Shown here piece after piece: positions 1 through 5,796 of a stretch of 7,526 bases of DNA; position 1 is the first letter of the stretch, and every line of letters starts with the position of its first letter. Origin of the DNA: Parvibaculum sp. (GTDB taxonomy: Bacteria > Pseudomonadota > Alphaproteobacteria > Parvibaculales > Parvibaculaceae); NCBI GenBank assembly GCA_020062605.1, contig JAGUWA010000359.1, forward strand, positions 1-7,526, written 5' to 3'. The notes beneath the pieces are model-generated. The model saw only the letters and a list, made by a program, of their open reading frames with translations. It was not told the DNA's origin and did not search any database. A program made the translations under genes and the position numbers.

Positions 1-2
1 CC

Positions 3-26
3 ACCGAACGGGAAGGACGGACGTGA
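3..26 (+). CDS. C-terminal end of an upstream gene (partial, tentative)
   Basis: Frame 3 reads seven codons (T-E-R-E-G-R-T) and then a TGA whose last two bases lie inside the GTG start of moaD, giving a GTGA overlap. This is typical of translationally coupled genes in one operon. Too little is present to identify the product. In many alphaproteobacteria the gene before moaD is pgsA (phosphatidylglycerophosphate synthase), so that is a reasonable guess from gene order only. The alternative is that the upstream gene ends outside the window and this is a chance open frame. Confidence 0.3.
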   Translation, partial: TEREGRT

Positions 27-274
27 AGCTGCTTTATTTCGCCTGGGTCAGACAGAAAGCCGGTGTCGCGGAAGAAGACGTGACGCTGCCGGGCGATGTG
101 CGCGACGTTTCGGGCCTCATTTCCTGGCTCAGGACGCGCGGCGAAGGATACGAAGCGGCCTTCTCGGACCTCTCGGTCATTCGCTGCGCCGTCGATCAGG
201 AACATGGCCGCCTCGACACGCCCGTAGCGGGCGCCGCCGAGATCGCCTTCTTCCCGCCGGTCACGGGCGGCTGA
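23..274 (+). CDS. moaD: Molybdopterin synthase small subunit MoaD
   Basis: This 83-residue protein is the sulfur-carrier subunit of molybdopterin synthase in cytoplasmic molybdenum cofactor biosynthesis. In the family the C-terminal Gly-Gly is adenylylated by MoeB and thiocarboxylated, and it then donates sulfur to cyclic pyranopterin monophosphate. The sequence shows the ubiquitin-like pattern: N-terminal strand KLLYFAWVR, a central helix around residues 28-39, and the terminal FFPPVTGG (76-83) ending exactly in Gly82-Gly83. The length matches the family (about 80 residues). The GTG start at 23 is chosen because GGAAGGA (11-17) sits five bases upstream and the protein begins in the usual MoaD way. 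The stop lies five bases before the moaE start, so the two are certainly co-transcribed. ThiS is a paralogous alternative, but the moaE neighbour settles the call. Confidence 0.95.
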   Translation: MKLLYFAWVRQKAGVAEEDVTLPGDVRDVSGLISWLRTRGEGYEAAFSDLSVIRCAVDQEHGRLDTPVAGAAEIAFFPPVTGG

Positions 275-279
275 GTTTC

Positions 280-726
280 ATGATCCGCGTGCAGACCGAA
301 GATTTCGACATCGGTGCCGAGGTTACCGCGTTGACGGCGGGCCGCACCGATATCGGCGCGGTCGTCACCTTCTCCGGCCTTGTCCGCGATGCCAATGGCG
401 GTTCCGTCGCCTCCATGGAACTCGAACACTATCCCGGCATGACCGAAAAGGAGCTCGCCCGCATCGAGCGCGAAGCGAACGGGCGCTGGCCCCTGCAAGC
501 GAGTCTCGTTATTCACCGCGTCGGCAAACTTCAGCCCGGGGATAACATTGTTCTTGTCGTCGCCGCCTCCGCGCACCGGCAAGCGGCCTTCGAGGCGGCG
601 TCCTTTTTGATGGATTACTTGAAGACCCGCGCCCCCTTCTGGAAGCGCGAGGACACCGGCGGCGAAGCCCGCTGGGTCGACGCCCGCGAGAGCGACGGCG
701 AGGCAGCCGCGAAATGGAAAACGTGA
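280..726 (+). CDS. moaE: Molybdopterin synthase catalytic subunit MoaE
   Basis: This 148-residue protein is the large subunit of molybdopterin synthase. It binds the cyclic pyranopterin intermediate and, with two MoaD tails inserted into the dimer, builds the dithiolene. Family signatures are all visible: TFSGLVRD (30-37, with the conserved Arg36), LEHYPGM (48-54), RVGKLQPGD (80-88), SAHR (97-100) and the active-site stretch MDYLKTRAPFWKRE (111-124). Lys115 and Lys122 correspond to the two lysines E. coli numbers 119 and 126. The C-terminal RWVDARESD motif is also typical. The start at 280 follows the moaD stop by five bases; there is no strong ribosome-binding site of its own, consistent with translational coupling. 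A hairpin with a short T-run follows the gene. Nothing is unusual. Confidence 0.97.
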   Translation: MIRVQTEDFDIGAEVTALTAGRTDIGAVVTFSGLVRDANGGSVASMELEHYPGMTEKELARIEREANGRWPLQASLVIHRVGKLQPGDNIVLVVAASAHRQAAFEAASFLMDYLKTRAPFWKREDTGGEARWVDARESDGEAAAKWKT

Positions 727-752
727 CGTTTTCATGACATTTCGATGACAGT

Positions 753-774
753 CGGGGTGCTTTATCCCCGTTTT
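753..774 (+). terminator. Rho-independent terminator candidate for moaDE
   Basis: A short GC stem, CGGGG (753-757) pairing with CCCCG (766-770) across an eight-base loop, is followed directly by TTTT (771-774). It lies 27 bases after the moaE stop on the correct strand. The stem is only five pairs, so it may be weak or act together with the opposite-strand hairpin at 815-839. Confidence 0.5.
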
Positions 775-814
775 CCGCCGATTGATCCGCTTACAGATCA
801 TCCATGCTGGCACG

Positions 815-839
815 AAAAAGGGCGGCCCGAAAGCCGCCC
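815..839 (-). terminator. Rho-independent terminator for ilvE
   Basis: On the plus strand AAAAA (815-819) precedes GGGCGGC (820-826), a six-base loop and GCCGCCC (833-839). Read on the minus strand this is a perfect seven-pair GC stem followed by TTTTT, a textbook intrinsic terminator. It begins nine bases after the ilvE stop codon. Confidence 0.85.
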
Positions 840-848
840 CGATTTGCC

Positions 849-1751
849 TCAGCCGTTGACGGCCTTCGCCTGCGTCTGGTGCGCATGCACCGCGGCGACA
901 TAGTCCTCATGCAGGTTCGCCGTGATCTCGCCGGGCGTAAACTTGTGCGGACCGATCTCGCCCACCGGCGTCACCTCCGCAGCCGTGCCCGTGATGAAAC
1001 ATTCCGAAAAACTCGGCAGCTCATCGGGCATGATGTGCCGTTCGACGATTTCATAGCCGCGCGCCTTCGCAAGTCCGATCACCGTCTGCCGCGTGATGCC
1101 GTCGAGGAAACAGTCGGGCTTCGGCGTGTGGATGACACCGTCCTTGACGAAGAAGATGTTGGCGCCAGTGGCTTCCGCGACATAACCGCGATAGTCGTAC
1201 ATCAGCGCGTCGGCATAACCCTTGTCCTCGGCCGCATGCTTCGAGATCGTGCAGATCATGTAGAGGCCTGCCGCCTTCGCGTGGGAAGGCGCTGTCTCGG
1301 GCGAGGGACGCTTGTACTGCGCGATGTCGAGGCGAATGCCCTTCTTGCGCTGCTCGGGATCGAAATAGGAGGGCCATTCCCAGGCCGCTACGGCGAAGTT
1401 GATCCTGTTCTTCTGTGCACTGACGCCCATCGCCTCGCTGCCGCGCCACGCAACCGGACGGACATAACCGTCCGTCAGCTTCTGCGCGCGGACCGCCGCG
1501 ATGCAGGCTTCGTCGATCTCCTCGACGCTGTAGGGAATCTTGAACCCGAGAATCTCGGCCGACCGGATCAGCCGTTCCGAATGTTCGCGCAGCTTGAAAA
1601 TTTCACCGCCATACATCCGGCACCCTTCGAATACGCAGCTTGCATAGTGCAGACCGTGGGTCAGCACATGCACCTTGGCGTCCGCCCAGGGAAGAAGCTC
1701 CCCATTGAACCAGATGAAGCCGTCGCGTTTGTCGAAGGGAATGTCTGCCAT
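849..1751 (-). CDS. ilvE: Branched-chain amino acid aminotransferase
   Basis: This 300-residue class IV (fold-type IV) PLP aminotransferase catalyses the final step of leucine, isoleucine and valine synthesis, and the first step of their breakdown, using glutamate/2-oxoglutarate. N-terminal FIWFNGELLPW and KVHVLTHGLHYASCVFEG (26-43) are family hallmarks. Lys159 in HAKAAGLY is the Schiff-base lysine. Glu193 in VAEATGANIFF pairs with the pyridine nitrogen, at the same number as in E. coli IlvE. GTAAEVTPV (residues 255-263) is the BCAT signature that argues against D-amino acid transaminase or aminodeoxychorismate lyase. The ATG at 1751 is preferred because the protein then aligns with family N-termini. 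The frame stays open to an ATG at 1865, but that would add 38 atypical residues, and its AGGA overlaps the ATG. The gene stands alone, convergent with moaE and divergent from the MarR gene. Confidence 0.95.
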   Translation of the reverse strand: MADIPFDKRDGFIWFNGELLPWADAKVHVLTHGLHYASCVFEGCRMYGGEIFKLREHSERLIRSAEILGFKIPYSVEEIDEACIAAVRAQKLTDGYVRPVAWRGSEAMGVSAQKNRINFAVAAWEWPSYFDPEQRKKGIRLDIAQYKRPSPETAPSHAKAAGLYMICTISKHAAEDKGYADALMYDYRGYVAEATGANIFFVKDGVIHTPKPDCFLDGITRQTVIGLAKARGYEIVERHIMPDELPSFSECFITGTAAEVTPVGEIGPHKFTPGEITANLHEDYVAAVHAHQTQAKAVNG

Positions 1752-1882
1752 GACCCTGATTTCCTGGTGTATTTCCGTGGGCGCCGGACACGCCATCTGA
1801 CGTCCCTTAACCCGTCGGCCCGCTTCACGGGAAATTTGCCGGAGACAGCCTTCTCGGGCGAACATCCTTTATAATATTGGTT

Positions 1883-1910
1883 GGCAGATTCGACCTGCCC
1901 GTCCTGGACG
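1883..1910. promoter_or_regulatory. Two small dyads in the ilvE leader region
   Basis: GGCAG (1883-1887) and CTGCC (1895-1899) form a five-base inverted repeat with a seven-base loop. Immediately after it, CGTCC-T-GGACG (1900-1910) is a perfect 11-base odd palindrome. Both lie between the ilvE start and the MarR-gene operator. They could be protein sites or leader-RNA structure for ilvE, but such short dyads also arise by chance. I saw no leader peptide rich in Ile, Leu or Val in this region, so classical attenuation is not supported. Confidence 0.25.
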
Positions 1911-1936
1911 CCCATTCTGTCTCATGCAGTTTGCAA

Positions 1937-1965
1937 CAGGTAGCACTTAGCGGAAAATATGTCAA
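1937..1965 (-). promoter_or_regulatory. Possible minus-strand promoter facing ilvE
   Basis: On the minus strand there is a perfect TTGACA (1965 down to 1960), then 17 bases, then TACCTG (1942 down to 1937) as a weak -10. The -35 hexamer overlaps the left arm of the inverted repeat at 1958-1978. If used, it would give ilvE a leader of roughly 175-180 bases. The poor -10 keeps this tentative. A second AT-rich stretch, minus-strand TATTAT around 1870-1877, is a possible nearer -10 but has no good -35. Confidence 0.35.
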
Positions 1966-1978
1966 CATGGCTGACATA
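1958..1978. promoter_or_regulatory. Inverted-repeat operator at the MarR gene start
   Basis: TATGTCA (1958-1964) and TGACATA (1972-1978) are perfect reverse complements separated by seven bases, giving a 21-base dyad. Its right end lies two bases before the ATG at 1981. Size and symmetry suit a MarR-family dimer, and autoregulation from a site overlapping the promoter or translation start is common in that family. That the adjacent MarR protein binds here is inference from position. Confidence 0.6.
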
Positions 1979-1980
1979 AA

Positions 1981-2505
1981 ATGGTAGTACCCGCCAAATC
2001 TCTTGGAAAGCCCCCGGCTGACCGCCCTTCCGCCGCAGGCGACCGGTTGACCGAGGCGATCGAACTTCTGTTCTTCGCCTACAGGGACTTCATCAGCGAC
2101 CCCGACGAGATCCTCGCCGAGTACGACTTTGGCCGGGCCCATCACCGCGTGGTGCACTTTGTGAGCCGCAATCCAGGCATCACGGTAGCGGAGCTTCTGA
2201 ACATTCTGCGGATCACAAAACAGAGCCTCGCCCGTGTGTTGAAACAGTTGATCGAGCGCGGTTTCGTGGCGCAGGAGACGGGCAAGCAGGATCGCCGCCA
2301 GCGGCTTCTCTATCTGACGGCGTCCGGCCGCGAACTTGAGGAGCGTCTCGCCGCGCCGCAGCGTGCCCGCGTCGCCGCGGCACTCGAAAAGGCGGGACCT
2401 GGCGCGGAGGATGCCTGGCGTACCGTCCTGCTTGAACTTGTGAACGATGAAGACCGGACTGAAGTCGAACACCGGATCGCCAGGGCGCCGGTCGAACAAC
2501 GCTGA
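1981..2505 (+). CDS. petP: MarR-family transcriptional regulator, PetP-like
   Basis: This 174-residue cytoplasmic DNA-binding protein has a winged helix-turn-helix at about residues 66-113. It includes GITVAELLNILRITKQS, a recognition helix around 79-91, and the wing signature DRRQRLLYLTASG (104-116), where Asp104-Arg105 is the MarR hallmark. Helices before and after (about 24-45 and 117-155) fit the dimerisation region. The upstream in-frame stop is at 1972, so ATG 1981 is the first possible start. No Shine-Dalgarno sequence precedes it, and the inverted repeat ends two bases before it. The response regulator gene starts 17 bases after the stop. Adjacent MarR and OmpR-type genes are the petP-petR arrangement known from Rhodobacter capsulatus, where the pair lies upstream of the cytochrome bc1 genes. 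The symbol rests on this arrangement and family, and the ligand is unknown. Confidence 0.8.
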   Translation: MVVPAKSLGKPPADRPSAAGDRLTEAIELLFFAYRDFISDPDEILAEYDFGRAHHRVVHFVSRNPGITVAELLNILRITKQSLARVLKQLIERGFVAQETGKQDRRQRLLYLTASGRELEERLAAPQRARVAAALEKAGPGAEDAWRTVLLELVNDEDRTEVEHRIARAPVEQR

Positions 2506-2522
2506 CCCCCGGCGGAGAGCAA

Positions 2523-3257
2523 ATGGCACACACCGACGACATCGCAACGGCCAACCGGCAGGAGAGCGGGAAGACACCGCCCGCCGACGACGCGCCGCAC
2601 ATTCTGATCGTCGACGATGACCGGCGCATCCGCGAGTTGCTCAAGCGGTATCTTTCGGACAGCGGCTACCGCGTGACAACGGCCGAACATGCCGCCGAGG
2701 CAAGAGCACGCCTGGAAGGCATGGCTTTCGACCTCATCGTCATGGACGTAATGATGCCGGGCGAGAGTGGCCTCGATCTCACGCGTGATCTCCGCCGCAC
2801 ATCGAACGTGCCTATTCTCATGCTCACGGCACGTGGTGAGGCGAGCGACCGTATCGATGGCCTGGAACGCGGCGTCGACGATTACCTCGCAAAGCCCTTC
2901 GAACCACGAGAACTCCTGTTGCGGATCGGCACGATCCTGCGCCGCGCGCAGGCGCCGGGCGTGCGCAAGCACGATGAAATTTCGTTGGGACCATGCCGCT
3001 TCAATGTCACGCGCGGTGAGCTCTGGAGCGGCGACCGTCAGATCCGGCTGACCACACGCGAAGTGCAGCTCATGCGTATTTTCGCGGCCAATCCCGGCAA
3101 GCCCCTCTCGCGCCTCGACCTCTGCGACAACGAGGCGGCGGAACGCTCGATCGACGTTCAGATCAACCGGTTGAGGCGAAAACTCGAAGCCGACCCGAAG
3201 AACCCGCTTTACCTGCAAACGGTGCGTGGCGAAGGCTATGCGCTCATGCCGGACTGA
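2523..3257 (+). CDS. petR: OmpR-class response regulator, PetR-like
   Basis: This 244-residue response regulator has a receiver domain at about 25-140 and an OmpR-type winged helix at about 155-244. Receiver residues are complete: acidic Asp31-Asp32 in IVDDD, phosphoacceptor Asp75 in MDVMMPG, Thr102 in MLTARG and Lys124 in LAKPF. The effector end (ERSIDVQINRLRRKLEADP, then QTVRGEGYALMPD) closely resembles OmpR. The segment between the second helix (PLSRLDL) and the recognition helix is short, with only about ten residues between SR and RSIDV. The first 24 residues form a loose hydrophilic extension. ATG 2523 is supported by GGAGAG (2514-2519). It follows the MarR gene by 17 bases, and the kinase starts a few bases after its stop, so all three are likely one transcript. 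The cognate kinase is presumably the next gene. Confidence 0.85.
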   Translation: MAHTDDIATANRQESGKTPPADDAPHILIVDDDRRIRELLKRYLSDSGYRVTTAEHAAEARARLEGMAFDLIVMDVMMPGESGLDLTRDLRRTSNVPILMLTARGEASDRIDGLERGVDDYLAKPFEPRELLLRIGTILRRAQAPGVRKHDEISLGPCRFNVTRGELWSGDRQIRLTTREVQLMRIFAANPGKPLSRLDLCDNEAAERSIDVQINRLRRKLEADPKNPLYLQTVRGEGYALMPD

Positions 3258-3264
3258 TGCAGAG

Positions 3265-4668
3265 ATGATGGAAGCCGATACAAGTGAACACGCCGGCGCG
3301 ACGCCTCCGCGCCAGTCGGCGTTATGGCGCGGCCTTCACCCCTTCCAGATTCTCAAGAAGGCGATGCCGCGCGGCCTTTACTGGCGTTCGCTCATCATCA
3401 TCGTCGCCCCGATGGTGCTGCTGCAGTTCGTCGTGACCTATGTCTTCCTCGAGCGCCATTGGGCACTCGTGACGGAGCGGCTTTCCGCGAAAACCGTGGC
3501 GGAAGTGGCGCTTCTCTTGAACGAATATCAGGAGAATCCGACGCCAGAACGCGCGGCCCGCATTTCCGCGCGGGCGAGCCAGGCACTCGGCTTGCCGGTG
3601 GCTTTCCTGGACGGCGAGGAACTTCCCGAAGCGCCCTCGTCAACGACAGGTCTGCTCGCGGACTCTCTGAACGACGAACTGCGCCGCCGCGTCGCCCGCC
3701 CGTTCTGGATAAACACAGCGAACTACACAGACTACGTGGACATGAGAATTGCCTATGACGGCGGCGTCATGCGCGTTCTCACGCCCGCATCGCATGTCTA
3801 CGCTTCGAACTCGCACATCTTCCTCGTGTGGATGTTCGGCACGTCCATCGTTCTGATCATCGTCGCTCTGCTTTTTCTAAGAAACCAGATACGTCCGATC
3901 GAAAAGCTCGCGGAAGCCGCAGAGTCATTCGGCATGGGCCGCGACATATCCAACTACCGGCCTCAAGGCGCGTCCGAAGTGCGCCGGGCCGCCAATGCCT
4001 TCATGGAGATGCGCGCGCGCATCCAGCGGCAGATCGAGCAGCGCACGGCCATGCTCGCCGGCGTCAGCCACGATCTGCGTACACCCCTCACACGCTTCAA
4101 GCTGCAACTCGCCATGCTCGGCGACAGCCCGGAACTCACCGATCTGCGCGCCGATGTCGCCGAGATGGAGCGCATGCTCGACGATTATCTCGAATTCGCG
4201 CGCGGGCATCAGGGCGAGGCATCCGAGGAGACCAACCTCGGCGAACTCATCGAGGAAGTGCGCGACGACAGCCTTCGCAAGGGACACGATGTACGGCTCG
4301 ATCTGCACGGCGATCTCACCCTGCCGCTCCGCCGCAACGCCTTCAAACGCTGCCTCACCAATGTCATCGACAACGCAGGCAAATATGCAAAGCACGTTTG
4401 GGTAACCGCGATCCGCGATGCCGACAGCGACGAGGGCGGCATCATCGACATTCTCGTGGACGATGACGGACAGGGCATTCCCGAGGATCAACTCGAAGAA
4501 GTGTTCCGCCCCTTTTACCGCCTGGACGCGGCGCGAAACCTCGACACCGGCGGCACCGGCCTCGGCCTTGCCATCGCGCGCGACATTGCGCGCGGTCACG
4601 GCGGCGATATCACTCTCTCTCGCAGCCCCATGGGCGGCCTTCGGGCAATCATTCACCTGCCTGTGTAA
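3265..4668 (+). CDS. EnvZ-like membrane sensor histidine kinase
   Basis: With ATG 3265 this is a 467-residue inner-membrane histidine kinase, the presumed partner of the preceding response regulator. It shows a transmembrane helix at about 42-63 (LIIIVAPMVLLQFVVTYVF), a periplasmic region of about 120 residues, a second membrane helix at about 184-206, and a HAMP domain (about 207-259). The EnvZ-type H-box SHDLRTPLTR follows, with phosphoacceptor His269. The ATP-binding domain has an N-box (NVIDNAGKYA, Asn366/Asn370), G1 (VDDDGQGIP, Asp401), F-box (FRPFYR) and G2 (GGTGLGLAIA). All catalytic boxes are intact. The frame opens at GTG 3226 inside the regulator gene. ATG 3265 or 3268 just after its stop is preferred, although the ribosome-binding site (CAGAG) is weak and coupling is likely. 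The periplasmic region matches no sensor domain I recognise, so the signal is unknown. Confidence 0.88.
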   Translation: MMEADTSEHAGATPPRQSALWRGLHPFQILKKAMPRGLYWRSLIIIVAPMVLLQFVVTYVFLERHWALVTERLSAKTVAEVALLLNEYQENPTPERAARISARASQALGLPVAFLDGEELPEAPSSTTGLLADSLNDELRRRVARPFWINTANYTDYVDMRIAYDGGVMRVLTPASHVYASNSHIFLVWMFGTSIVLIIVALLFLRNQIRPIEKLAEAAESFGMGRDISNYRPQGASEVRRAANAFMEMRARIQRQIEQRTAMLAGVSHDLRTPLTRFKLQLAMLGDSPELTDLRADVAEMERMLDDYLEFARGHQGEASEETNLGELIEEVRDDSLRKGHDVRLDLHGDLTLPLRRNAFKRCLTNVIDNAGKYAKHVWVTAIRDADSDEGGIIDILVDDDGQGIPEDQLEEVFRPFYRLDAARNLDTGGTGLGLAIARDIARGHGGDITLSRSPMGGLRAIIHLPV

Positions 4669-4671
4669 TTT

Positions 4672-4690
4672 AGGTCAATATCATTGACCT
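4672..4690. promoter_or_regulatory. Perfect 8-bp-arm palindrome (operator or weak terminator)
   Basis: AGGTCAAT (4672-4679) and ATTGACCT (4683-4690) are exact reverse complements around ATC. The element starts three bases after the kinase stop and ends 52 bases before the next start codon. The right arm contains TTGACC, a good -35 hexamer. The AT-rich stem, three-base loop and only TTTAT afterwards make a poor intrinsic terminator, so an operator controlling the next gene is favoured; both roles are possible. Confidence 0.5.
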
Positions 4691-4713
4691 TTATCTGCCA
4701 CTCGGGCTAGCCT
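4684..4713 (+). promoter_or_regulatory. Possible promoter of the NTF2-like gene
   Basis: TTGACC (4684-4689) followed after 17 bases by CTAGCC (4707-4712), or after 18 by TAGCCT (4708-4713), resembles a housekeeping alphaproteobacterial promoter with a weak -10. It lies 30-60 bases before the ATG at 4743, leaving a plausible short leader with a clear ribosome-binding site. Confidence 0.4.
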
Positions 4714-4742
4714 CGCGGACAGATTGGCAGGGAGAAAACAGC

Positions 4743-5114
4743 ATGGAAGTGCCCGCAATCGTCGCTGCATGGCAGGCCGCCTGGCAGAGTCTCGACCCCG
4801 AGCGGGTGGCGAGCCTCTACGCGGAGGAAGCAACGCATATGAGCGAGGTCGTCGTGGCGCGAATGAACCGTGCCGACGGCACGCTGAAGGGAGTGGATGA
4901 AATCCGTGCTTACGCTTCCGCCGCCACCAGCCAGCTCAAGAGCTTCCGGGCGGACCTTCTGGACGTGATCGCGGAGGAAACGCCGGACGGTGGCCGTGCG
5001 TCGGTCGAATACTGGCGGGTGGTGAACGGCGACGAGGTGGGCCGGAAGCGCGTCGTCGAAATTATCGAGTGGCGAGGAGACAAGATCACCGCCTGCCGCG
5101 TCTTCCACTTCTGA
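4743..5114 (+). CDS. NTF2/SnoaL-like small protein of unknown function
   Basis: This 123-residue soluble protein has the NTF2/SnoaL-like cone-fold pattern. An N-terminal helix pair contains WQAAWQSLDPERVASLYAEEA (residues 10-30), then a G-x-x-x-I-R-A-Y helix (50-57), then antiparallel strands rich in charged and aromatic residues (DLLDVIAEE, ASVEYWRVV, KRVVEIIEWRGDKITACRVFHF). The length is typical of stand-alone SnoaL/DUF4440-type proteins. These include isomerases, hydrolases and non-catalytic binders, and no diagnostic catalytic motif decides between them here. GGGAG (4730-4734) lies eight bases before ATG 4743. The gene follows the kinase by 74 bases, with a palindrome and promoter-like motif between, so it may be separately controlled. 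It converges on the TetR-like gene, with only six bases between the two stops. Confidence 0.75.
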   Translation: MEVPAIVAAWQAAWQSLDPERVASLYAEEATHMSEVVVARMNRADGTLKGVDEIRAYASAATSQLKSFRADLLDVIAEETPDGGRASVEYWRVVNGDEVGRKRVVEIIEWRGDKITACRVFHF

Positions 5115-5120
5115 AAGCCT

Positions 5121-5741
5121 TCACGCCGCTTTGTCCTCGTCCGGCGTTTCCCGGCGTCTCCGTGGATCGAAGCGGGACAACCGTTCGAGCAGTTCCGAAC
5201 CCTCGCGAAGGCGCCGGTCGAGTTCGGCCATCGTCTTCGACTGGTCTTCGCCATCGTCGAGCCAGACGCGAAAGGCCGCGCCCCACACCAGCGCAAGGCC
5301 GCGCACGCGCACCGAGCCTGCAATGCCGGAGGAATCGATGCCGGCCGCTTCCAGCATCCAGCCCATCGACTGCAGGAGCGGCCTCGCAAGCAGCGCCCCC
5401 GCCAGAGGATCTCGGCGCATATCGGCGGCAATGCGCCTCAACGCCGCCTTGTCCTCCGAAAGCGCGTCGAAGCGCATCATCAGCACATCGAAGAGACGGT
5501 CGCGCGCCGCCTCGCCGGACATGTCTTCCGCCGAAACGTCCTGCAGAACCTTTGCGTCGATCCGGCGTCCATAGGCCGCGAGGATTTGGACCTTGGAGGA
5601 GAAGTGCTTCGACAGTTCGGAGAGACTGACCTTCGCCGCTTTCGCAATATCGGCAAGCGAAAGCCCGGTCCAGCCGCGCGAGGCCGCAAGCCTCAGCGCC
5701 GCATTGACGATTTTCTCTTCCGGGTCGAGCTTGCGTGCCAT
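5121..5741 (-). CDS. TetR-like protein with COQ9-like C-terminal half
   Basis: This 206-residue protein has an N-terminal TetR-type helix-turn-helix, residues about 8-52, including LSLADIAKAAKVSLSELSKHF (27-47) and the usual downstream KVQILAAY. The C-terminal half is all-helical. The stretch ALVWGAAFRVWLDDGEDQSKTMAELDRRL (150-178) resembles the end of COQ9, a TetR-fold lipid-binding protein of ubiquinone synthesis, where a similar W-L-x-D-D, then LDRR pattern occurs. I identify this from memory of the family, not by a search. ATG 5741 is fixed by AGGAGAG (plus-strand positions 5747-5753) five bases upstream; extending to 5843 would run into proC. The gene follows proC by 55 bases on the same strand. 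A standard TetR repressor of unknown ligand is the main alternative. The C-terminal tail is rich in Arg and acidic residues. Confidence 0.75.
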   Translation of the reverse strand: MARKLDPEEKIVNAALRLAASRGWTGLSLADIAKAAKVSLSELSKHFSSKVQILAAYGRRIDAKVLQDVSAEDMSGEAARDRLFDVLMMRFDALSEDKAALRRIAADMRRDPLAGALLARPLLQSMGWMLEAAGIDSSGIAGSVRVRGLALVWGAAFRVWLDDGEDQSKTMAELDRRLREGSELLERLSRFDPRRRRETPDEDKAA

Positions 5742-5746
5742 CTTCT

Positions 5747-5753
5747 CTCTCCT
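5747..5753 (-). promoter_or_regulatory. Strong ribosome-binding site of the TetR-like gene
   Basis: Minus-strand AGGAGAG lies five bases before the ATG at 5741. It is the strongest Shine-Dalgarno match in the window and settles this start over the 34-residue longer frame beginning at 5843. Confidence 0.85.
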
Positions 5754-5796
5754 GCCGAGAAAGCATAGGCAGTCCGGCCGCCTCTGGCGAGGGCCC

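Noticed and set aside
196..813. Minus-strand open frame of 205 codons opposite moaE
   Set aside because: It overlaps moaD and moaE, whose motifs are unmistakable, and shows no family features.
804..1874. Plus-strand open frame of 356 codons opposite ilvE
   Set aside because: It is antisense to a clear ilvE, is extremely Arg-rich with no recognisable domain, and reflects the high-GC codon pattern of the real gene.
1752..1900. Attenuator leader peptide for ilvE
   Set aside because: No short frame rich in Ile, Leu or Val and no terminator/antiterminator pair is visible in the leader.
2310..3218. Minus-strand open frame of 302 codons opposite the MarR and response regulator genes
   Set aside because: It crosses a gene boundary on the other strand and has no recognisable domain, while both plus-strand genes have complete motifs.
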